Assembly: GCA_030630935.1 (NCBI GenBank)
Contig: DAOVMD010000186.1
Coordinates: 1-6,413 of the forward strand
DNA: 6,413 bases
Source of the DNA: Candidatus Mcinerneyibacteriota bacterium
GTDB lineage: Bacteria; AUK180; JAQVHJ01
Direction of reading: 5' to 3'
A program made the translations under genes and the position numbers. Positions 1 through 4,017 of the stretch are shown one piece after another. A model generated the notes under the pieces. That model was given only the letters and a program-made list of their open reading frames with translations, ran no database searches and was not told the DNA's origin. Numbering within the stretch: position 1 is the stretch's first letter; each line of letters starts with the position of its first letter.

Positions 1-31
1 ATTTTAATATTTAAAGCAAAACCATTTTTAC

Positions 32-56
32 TTATTCATTATTCATTCTTCATTAC
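32..56. repeat. Heptamer tandem repeat, TTATTCA type
   Basis: Three 7-base units in a row (TTATTCA, TTATTCA, TTCTTCA) are followed by a partial fourth (TTAC). A degenerate AGAGCGAAGCGATGC segment follows at 57-71. The size and placement of the unit match the heptamer arrays on the other side of the guaB3-guaA operon. Confidence 0.75.
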
Positions 57-121
57 AGAGCGAAGCGATGCTATTATCCCCAAATCATGTAATCTCTGTT
101 AAATACGTCATCTTTTTTTGT

Positions 122-148
122 TTTTCAGTGTGATCAGTGTGTTCAGTG
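122..148. repeat. Nonamer tandem repeat with TCAGTG core
   Basis: Three adjacent 9-base units, TTTTCAGTG, TGATCAGTG and TGTTCAGTG, share the core TCAGTG. No coding frame uses this repeat, and its function is unknown. Confidence 0.75.
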
Positions 149-158
149 GTTAAAAACT

Positions 159-190
159 TTTCTGCTTTCTGCTCTCAACAGCGCAGCTGT
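159..190. repeat. Heptamer duplication plus GCA-triloop hairpin
   Basis: TTTCTGC occurs twice in tandem (159-172). After a short TCTCA linker comes a perfect hairpin: stem ACAGC (178-182), triloop GCA, stem GCTGT (186-190). TGCTATTAATAAAA follows. The order (pyrimidine heptamers, small triloop hairpin, CTATTA/CTATCA tail) recurs near 3473-3532. Confidence 0.65.
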
Positions 191-220
191 ATGTGCTATT
201 AATAAAATATGTCAAAGAAC

Positions 221-237
221 TGATTTATATTAAATCA
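221..237. other. AT-rich inverted repeat downstream of guaA
   Basis: TGATTTA (221-227) and TAAATCA (231-237) are perfect inverted repeats around a 3-base loop. They sit inside a wider pair, TTAATAA (199-205) and TTATTAA (240-246). In the guaA direction the hairpin is followed by only a T-rich, not T-run, sequence. It could be a weak transcript end or mRNA 3' structure. Confidence 0.35.
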
Positions 238-281
238 TCTTATTAATGAACTTCATTGTAGTTTTATTTTTCATACTACCT

Positions 282-1817
282 TTATTCCCATTCTATTGTT
301 GAAGGGGGTTTATTCGAAATATCATAGACCACCCTGTTCACACCCTTTACATTATTAATTATCTTTGAAGAAATCTCCATAAGATCAGTCTGCTTAAAAT
401 TAAACCAGTTAGCTGTCATCCCGTCACTCGAGTTAACTGCCCTGATCGCAATCACATTCTCGTAAGTCCTTGCGTCCCCCATAACACCTACTGTCTTAAC
501 AGGTAAAAGAACACAAAACGCCTGCCAAATTTTATTATAAATATTTCGGGATTTTAACTCGGTTATATAAATATCATCCGCTTCACGAAGAATCGATAAA
601 CGCTCATCAGTCACTGGTCCAAGTATTCGAATTGCAAGACCGGGACCCGGGAAAGGATGACGGTTTAATAACTCTTTCGGGATTTTAAGTTTCTTGCCAA
701 GCTCACGAACTTCATCTTTGAAAAATTCACGTAACGGCTCAATCAGTTTTAGCTTCATTCGTTTCGGAAGCCCGCCAACATTATGGTGACTCTTGATTGT
801 TGCAGACGGTCCCTTAACCGAAACACTCTCAATCACATCAGGATATAACGTGCCCTGACATAAAAATTTCACATCTTTATATTTCTCTGCAACCTGCTCA
901 AATAATTTTATAAATGTCTTACCTATAATTTTTCTTTTCTTTTCAGGGTCAGAAACGCCTTTTAACTTTTTCAGGAATACTGATGACCCGTCAATAACTT
1001 TTAAATTCAAGCCTAACTTCTTCTTCAAATTAAAACGGCATTCTGCAATTTCGTTCTTTCGCATGAGTCCATTATCAACAATAACCGCAATGAGTTTCTT
1101 TCCAATCGCACGATGCATTAGAATTGCTGCAACTGTAGAATCAACTCCGCCGCTTACCGCAATAATCACCTGGTTCTTACCAACAACTTCTCTAATTCCA
1201 TCTGTGGTTGTCTTTATAAAATTCTCAAATACCCACTCGCGTTTAATATCACAATATTCCTTTATGAAATTCTCAATTATCTTCAAACCAAATTTTGTAT
1301 GGGTTACTTCAGGATGAAACTGGACCCCTGCAAATCTTCGTTTATCATCTGCAATCAATGTATATTTACAAGCCGAAGTTCGGGCACCATTGATAAAACC
1401 GGGCGGGAGCTTTGTGATCTTATCTGAATGACTCATCCAAACAGGAAAGTGTTTCGGGAGTCCTTTAAGGAGTTTGGTTCTCTTGAGAATTGTTAGATTG
1501 GTCTTGCCAAATTCGCGTTCTTTAGATCTTATGACTTTTCCATTTAATAATTTTACCATTAACTGCATACCATAACATATTCCAAGTACCGGTTTATTTA
1601 ACCTGAAGATTTTACTCGGGATTTGAGGTGAGTGTTTTGCGTAAACGCTCTCAGGACCACCGGATAGGATAATTCCCTTGATCGCCGGGCTCTGTAAATT
1701 TTTTAAGAGAGTATTATACGGTAGGATTTCTGTGTAATAACCCAGCCTTCTAATTCGCTTTGAAATTAACTGGGTGTATTGTGAACCAAAATCAAGAATG
1801 ATTATTTTTTCATACAT
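282..1817 (-). CDS. guaA: GMP synthase (glutamine-hydrolysing), GuaA
   Basis: This cytoplasmic enzyme converts XMP to GMP using ATP and ammonia from glutamine, the last step of de novo GMP synthesis. The 511 residues match the usual full length. An N-terminal class I glutamine amidotransferase (about 1-190) shows DFGSQ at 9-13, an SGGP oxyanion-strand motif at 52-55, the nucleophile Cys81 in GICYG, and the His168/Glu170 pair in QFHPE. The ATP-pyrophosphatase domain follows, with P-loop SGGVDS at 222-227 and conserved HPFPGPGLAIR near 387-397. The C-terminal dimerisation domain ends in the family-typical KPPSTIEWE. All key catalytic residues are present. The ATG at 1817 places MYEKIIILDFGSQ at the N-terminus, as expected for the family. 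The gene lies 21 bases after guaB3 and is probably cotranscribed with it. Its own ribosome site is weak (only a purine run before the ATG), so translational coupling is possible. I see no clear intrinsic terminator downstream. Confidence 0.98.
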   Translation of the reverse strand: MYEKIIILDFGSQYTQLISKRIRRLGYYTEILPYNTLLKNLQSPAIKGIILSGGPESVYAKHSPQIPSKIFRLNKPVLGICYGMQLMVKLLNGKVIRSKEREFGKTNLTILKRTKLLKGLPKHFPVWMSHSDKITKLPPGFINGARTSACKYTLIADDKRRFAGVQFHPEVTHTKFGLKIIENFIKEYCDIKREWVFENFIKTTTDGIREVVGKNQVIIAVSGGVDSTVAAILMHRAIGKKLIAVIVDNGLMRKNEIAECRFNLKKKLGLNLKVIDGSSVFLKKLKGVSDPEKKRKIIGKTFIKLFEQVAEKYKDVKFLCQGTLYPDVIESVSVKGPSATIKSHHNVGGLPKRMKLKLIEPLREFFKDEVRELGKKLKIPKELLNRHPFPGPGLAIRILGPVTDERLSILREADDIYITELKSRNIYNKIWQAFCVLLPVKTVGVMGDARTYENVIAIRAVNSSDGMTANWFNFKQTDLMEISSKIINNVKGVNRVVYDISNKPPSTIEWE

Positions 1818-1838
1818 TCTTTGTCTGAATCCAATACT

Positions 1839-2999
1839 TTATTTCCCCATCCCAACCCGCTGCTGCCGCTGTTGAACTTTTCCTTCTGTCTTGATAGACG
1901 GGGCAATTATTAATTCTGTTAACTGCATTCGCTTAATACTATCAGCACCAACACTCGCCATTGAAAGACGTAGTGCACCTAAAAGGTTCTGTGTACCATC
2001 ATCAAGCCATGCAGGACCTGTTAACATCTCATCCAGTGTACAGATCGGTCCTACCTGAATGAGTGTTCCTCTTGGAAGATTCTCGGATGAAGTCGCCATA
2101 CCCCAATGATAACCGGGGGCAGGGGACTCTTTGGTCTTTGCAAAAGCTGAACCTACCATTACGGCATCTGCGCCTGCGGCAATCGCCTTTGCAATATCAC
2201 CACCGGTTGACATCCCGCCATCTGTAATAATCGGGACGTATTTCCCTGTCTTCTTAAAATAATAATCACGTGCTGCGGCGGCATCACCGGTCGCTGTGAT
2301 CTGGGGAACTCCAATCCCGAGAACCTGACGTGTTGTACAGGCAGCTCCGGGACCAATCCCTACCAGAATCGCGGCGGCACCGGTCTTCATTAATTCTAAA
2401 GTCGTTTTATATGTAACACAATTCCCGATAATTACGGGAATCTTTAGTTTTGAACAGAATTTATCAAAATCTAATGCTTTATATCTCTTTGAAATATGAC
2501 GGGCAGTTGTGACAGTTGATTGAACTATGAATAAATCTGCACCGGCTGATTCTGCAATCTCTGCAAAACGTTCGGCATTCTGGGGAACTGATGAGACCGC
2601 ACAGAAATTCCCGCCTTCCTTGATTGATGAAATGGACTTCTCAACTAATTCTTCCTTGATAGGTTCCTTGTAAATCTCCTGGATAACACTCGTAACCTCT
2701 TCACGCTTTGATGAGAGCATCCTTTCATAGATACTGGAAAGATCTTCAAACCGGGAACTGATACCGTCTAAATTTAAAACTGCAAAACCCCCGCGTTTAC
2801 TGAATTCACGGGCAAAATGGACATTTACCACACCATCCATTGCTGCTGCAATAATCGGAACATCAAACTCCAAATCACCAATCTTCCAGGAAGCATCAAC
2901 CTCTTTAATATCATAAGTGAGGTCACCCGGAACTAATGCAACATCGTCAAATCCGTAACTCTTCCTTGCTTTTCTCCCCTTTGAAATATACTCGGCCAT
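1839..2999 (-). CDS. guaB3: GuaB3-type IMP dehydrogenase without CBS domains
   Basis: The predicted role is NAD-dependent oxidation of IMP to XMP, the committed step towards GMP, in the cytoplasm. The protein has 386 residues against roughly 490 for classical GuaB, because the two regulatory CBS domains between the early barrel strands are absent. The barrel shows SYGFDDVALVPG near 14-25, GNC at 192-194, the phosphate/K+ loop GIGPG at 214-218 with catalytic Cys221 in the segment AACTTRQVLGIG, ITDGG at 258-262 and MVGSAFA at 281-287. The AACTTR..LGIGVPQ loop, the AAARDYY helix and the short HWG...LPRG region in place of a full flap match the GuaB3 / IMPDH-related family known from cyanobacteria and actinobacteria. 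I cannot place the classical flap Arg-Tyr pair. The start is supported by AGAGG eight bases upstream and a strong promoter. It is the first gene of an operon with guaA, which argues for a real IMPDH role. GMP reductase is a less likely alternative. Confidence 0.93.
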   Translation of the reverse strand: MAEYISKGRKARKSYGFDDVALVPGDLTYDIKEVDASWKIGDLEFDVPIIAAAMDGVVNVHFAREFSKRGGFAVLNLDGISSRFEDLSSIYERMLSSKREEVTSVIQEIYKEPIKEELVEKSISSIKEGGNFCAVSSVPQNAERFAEIAESAGADLFIVQSTVTTARHISKRYKALDFDKFCSKLKIPVIIGNCVTYKTTLELMKTGAAAILVGIGPGAACTTRQVLGIGVPQITATGDAAAARDYYFKKTGKYVPIITDGGMSTGGDIAKAIAAGADAVMVGSAFAKTKESPAPGYHWGMATSSENLPRGTLIQVGPICTLDEMLTGPAWLDDGTQNLLGALRLSMASVGADSIKRMQLTELIIAPSIKTEGKVQQRQQRVGMGK

Positions 3000-3007
3000 C
3001 CTTCAAA

Positions 3008-3012
3008 CCTCT
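3008..3012 (-). promoter_or_regulatory. Ribosome binding site of guaB3
   Basis: On the minus strand AGAGG lies eight bases before the ATG at 2999. This is a normal Shine-Dalgarno spacing and fixes the start codon. Confidence 0.75.
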
Positions 3013-3060
3013 TTTTCTTTATAATGTTAATTTATTAGTAATAACTTAATGCTGGAACTA

Positions 3061-3089
3061 AGTATAACATATTCATTTTTTTATGTCAA
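3061..3089 (-). promoter_or_regulatory. Sigma-70 promoter of the guaB3-guaA operon
   Basis: Read on the minus strand, a perfect TTGACA -35 (3084-3089) is followed by a 17-base spacer and TATACT (3061-3066), with a TGT extended -10 element directly in front. This is the strongest promoter match in the window. Transcription should start near 3054, leaving a leader of about 55 bases before guaB3. That is too short for a purine riboswitch, and none is visible. Confidence 0.85.
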
Positions 3090-3215
3090 GAAGAAAAATC
3101 AGCAAGCTAAACGAAATAGCATAGTTTTTTCCTATTAAACATCTCTATATCTCTTCAATCCTCACGTATGCTTAGTGACTTCCGATTTATCATGAATCCT
3201 AAGGGTAACTCATTT

Positions 3216-3302
3216 TGTCATTGTCCCGACAAATCGGGATGACTTCCGTTACACTCCAGCCACGCGCTAAAGCAAAGTGCGGCAATCTCTTCAATCCGAA
3301 GA
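3216..3302. repeat. Degenerate TGTCATTG...GCAATCTC dispersed repeat
   Basis: TGTCATTG at 3216-3223 is followed by an inverted repeat, TCCCGA (3224-3229), CAAA, TCGGGA (3234-3239), and the element ends in GCAATCTC (3282-3289). From memory, the TGTCATTG(CGAG)...GCAATCTC frame recurs in intergenic dispersed repeats of many bacterial genomes. This copy looks rearranged. Nearby short direct repeats fit duplication: ATCTCTTCAATCC at 3149-3161 and 3285-3297, TGACTTCCG at 3176-3184 and 3240-3248, and TTCAATCCGAAGA at 3290-3302 and 3661-3673. Confidence 0.5.
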
Positions 3303-3335
3303 CCAAAGCATTGTCTCCCAAACGGTGTAGAGGCA

Positions 3336-3355
3336 TTGTTTACTCTCGCAAACAA
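3336..3355 (+). other. Stem-loop upstream of the orphan terminator
   Basis: TTGTTT (3336-3341) and AAACAA (3350-3355) form a perfect six-base stem around the loop ACTCTCGC. It lies 26 bases before the terminator stem and could be part of the same short transcript. Confidence 0.4.
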
Positions 3356-3381
3356 CAGTTTGAGTAAGAAGTAAGAGTTTG

Positions 3382-3404
3382 CTCCCCTTATCGGGGAGTT
3401 TTTT
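3382..3404 (+). terminator. Intrinsic terminator with no gene upstream
   Basis: CTCCCC (3382-3387), loop TTATC and GGGGAG (3393-3398) form a perfect six-base GC-rich stem followed directly by TTTTTT (3399-3404). The T-run is on the plus-strand side only, so it should stop rightward transcription. The nearest genes point away (guaB3) or start downstream (4018), so it serves no visible gene. An outer pair, GTTTGAG (3358-3364) and CTCAAAC (3407-3413), encloses it. Confidence 0.75.
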
Positions 3405-3417
3405 ATCTCAAACGTCT

Positions 3418-3441
3418 CTTACTCATACTCTTACTCTTACT
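3418..3441. repeat. Hexamer tandem repeat, CTTACT x4
   Basis: Four 6-base units run in tandem: CTTACT, CATACT, CTTACT, CTTACT. The array is partly complementary to AGTAAGAAGTAAGAG at 3363-3377, on the other side of the terminator, so the two could form a long imperfect stem around it. Confidence 0.7.
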
Positions 3442-3472
3442 GAAAAATAAAGATAAATTACTTTCACTTTTC

Positions 3473-3515
3473 TACTCTCTATTCTCTGCTCTCTCTTCTC
3501 TGTAGTGAAGCTACA
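3473..3515. repeat. Heptamer array TRYTCTC x4 plus GAA-triloop hairpin
   Basis: Four 7-base units (TACTCTC, TATTCTC, TGCTCTC, TCTTCTC) span 3473-3500. A hairpin follows immediately: TGTAGT (3501-3506), loop GAA, GCTACA (3510-3515), with one G-T wobble. AAGCTATCTACTATCAATAAAA comes next in two parts (3515-3525 and 3526-3536). The arrangement mirrors that at 159-207. Confidence 0.7.
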
Positions 3516-3540
3516 AGCTATCTACTATCAATAAAACAAC

Positions 3541-3568
3541 TGTTCTCAGTTCTCGGTTCTCTGCTATC
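3541..3568. repeat. Heptamer array, GGTTCTC type x4
   Basis: Four 7-base units run in tandem: TGTTCTC, AGTTCTC, GGTTCTC and TGCTATC. The array is closely related to the one 40 bases upstream and runs directly into the inverted repeat at 3571-3593. Confidence 0.7.
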
Positions 3569-3570
3569 TG

Positions 3571-3593
3571 TTTGGTTAACAGAGTTAACCAAA
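3571..3593. repeat. Perfect 10+10 inverted repeat TTTGGTTAAC
   Basis: TTTGGTTAAC (3571-3580), spacer AGA and GTTAACCAAA (3584-3593) are a perfect dyad. It could be an operator or a hairpin; no T-run follows on the plus side. Bases 92-106 (CTCTGTTAAATACG and neighbours) look like a partial relative, sharing CTCTGTTAA with the reverse strand and AAATACG with the right flank. Confidence 0.6.
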
Positions 3594-3749
3594 TACGCCC
3601 AGATCAATTGAACTTAATCCTCCCGTATGAAATATATGAAAACAATAAATTTTTGATGTATTCAATCCGAAGATCATAAGAATTGAATCCTTTCATCTGA
3701 AGTAAACATAATTCTGTAAGAAAATGTTAACCCCGCCCCTTCAATTGTT

Positions 3750-3764
3750 TATCGTAATACGATA
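3750..3764. promoter_or_regulatory. Palindromic operator-like site 1
   Basis: TATCGTA (3750-3756), a central A and TACGATA (3758-3764) form a perfect dyad. The same 15-mer, differing only at one central base, recurs 93 bp downstream. The size and symmetry fit a site for a dimeric DNA-binding regulator. The regulator is not in the window. Confidence 0.55.
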
Positions 3765-3830
3765 TATTCCACTCGATCAGAGAAATCCAATCCCTGAATC
3801 GGAATGTTGTTAATATGAGTATTTAATTTG

Positions 3831-3861
3831 TTTACAACAATATATCGTCATACGATATAAT
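3831..3861 (+). promoter_or_regulatory. Possible distal promoter under operator 2
   Basis: A consensus TATAAT (3856-3861) has TTTACA at 3831-3836 upstream, with a 19-base spacer that is slightly long (shifted TTACAA would give 18). The palindrome occupies the space between the two elements, the usual layout for repression. It points towards the alpha-2-macroglobulin gene and would give a leader of about 150 bases. Confidence 0.4.
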
Positions 3862-3866
3862 GTTGT
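3834..3866. promoter_or_regulatory. Extended palindromic operator-like site 2
   Basis: The core TATCGTCATACGATA (3843-3857) sits in a longer dyad. The left arm (3834-3848) and right arm (3852-3866) are 15 bases each and match at 14 of 15 positions around a CAT centre. The right arm contains TATAAT at 3856-3861, so a bound protein would cover a promoter -10. Confidence 0.6.
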
Positions 3867-3880
3867 GTGGTTTCTTTATG

Positions 3881-3922
3881 ATGCAAGGTTTTTTGCATTG
3901 ATTCACAGAGCTTATCAATGCA
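3881..3922 (+). other. Mutually exclusive hairpins in the leader
   Basis: ATGCAA (3881-3886) can pair with TTGCAT (3893-3898). Alternatively TGCATTGAT (3894-3902) can pair with ATCAATGCA (3914-3922), a nine-base perfect stem. Both use 3894-3898, so only one can form at a time. This would lie in the leader of a transcript from the distal promoter, upstream of the proximal one. Confidence 0.35.
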
Positions 3923-3946
3923 CTCCAAAAGCGAATCCATAATTCC

Positions 3947-3975
3947 TTGACTTATATAAAAAAGTATGTTAATAT
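3947..3975 (+). promoter_or_regulatory. Promoter of the alpha-2-macroglobulin gene
   Basis: TTGACT (3947-3952), a 17-base spacer and TAATAT (3970-3975) with a TGT extended -10 element (3967-3969) fit a sigma-70 promoter. The start of transcription would be near 3982, about 35 bases before the ATG. Confidence 0.65.
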
Positions 3976-4006
3976 TATATGGAGAAGGAGTTAACATAAT
4001 TAAAAC

Positions 4007-4011
4007 AGGAG
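4007..4011 (+). promoter_or_regulatory. Ribosome binding site of the alpha-2-macroglobulin gene
   Basis: AGGAG lies six bases before the ATG at 4018. It fixes the start that gives a proper lipoprotein signal peptide. A second purine run, GGAGAAGGAG (3981-3990), is too far from the start to serve it. Confidence 0.8.
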
Positions 4012-4017
4012 AATAGT

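Larger units (their letters stand above)
1..281. other. Non-coding region downstream of guaA
   Basis: No reading frame here looks like a gene. The stretch holds a heptamer tandem array (32-56), a nonamer tandem array (122-148), a short heptamer duplication followed by a hairpin (159-190), and an AT-rich inverted repeat (221-237). No GC-rich hairpin with a T-tract is seen in either direction, so the end of the guaA transcript is not defined by a clear intrinsic terminator. Confidence 0.7.
3000..4017. other. Long divergent intergenic region
   Basis: This 1,018-base stretch between the divergent guaB3 and alpha-2-macroglobulin genes has no coding sequence I can support on either strand. It contains the guaB3 promoter, a degenerate dispersed repeat with short direct repeats (3149-3302), a structured segment with an intrinsic terminator (3336-3424), tandem-repeat arrays (3418-3568), a perfect inverted repeat (3571-3593), twin palindromes (3750-3866), alternative hairpins (3881-3922) and the alpha-2-macroglobulin promoter. 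Bases 3594-3749 show little beyond a second copy of TTCAATCCGAAGA at 3661-3673. Confidence 0.8.

Noticed and set aside
245-279. Small inverted repeats AATGAA/TTCATT and GTAGT/ACTAC as a guaA terminator
   Set aside because: The loops are too small or too large, the stems are weak, and no T-run follows in the guaA direction.
1063-1317. 84-codon plus-strand frame inside guaA
   Set aside because: It lies antisense to the conserved P-loop region of guaA, has no ribosome site and no recognisable protein features.
2159-2356. 65-codon minus-strand frame inside guaB3
   Set aside because: It overlaps the catalytic loop region of guaB3 in another frame and is explained by that gene's codons.
3000-3060. 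Purine riboswitch or other leader regulator before guaB3
   Set aside because: The predicted leader is about 55 bases and AT-rich, with no pairing that fits a riboswitch aptamer.
3300-3445. CRISPR array or integron attC site in the repeat-rich segment
   Set aside because: The repeats are 6-9 bases and directly adjacent with no spacers, and no attC core sites or cas/integrase genes are present.
3848-3940. 30-codon minus-strand frame (MDSLLECIDKLCES...) ending inside palindrome 2
   Set aside because: A purine run precedes the ATG, but the spacing is too short, the peptide matches nothing I know, and the segment is better explained as hairpins and operator.
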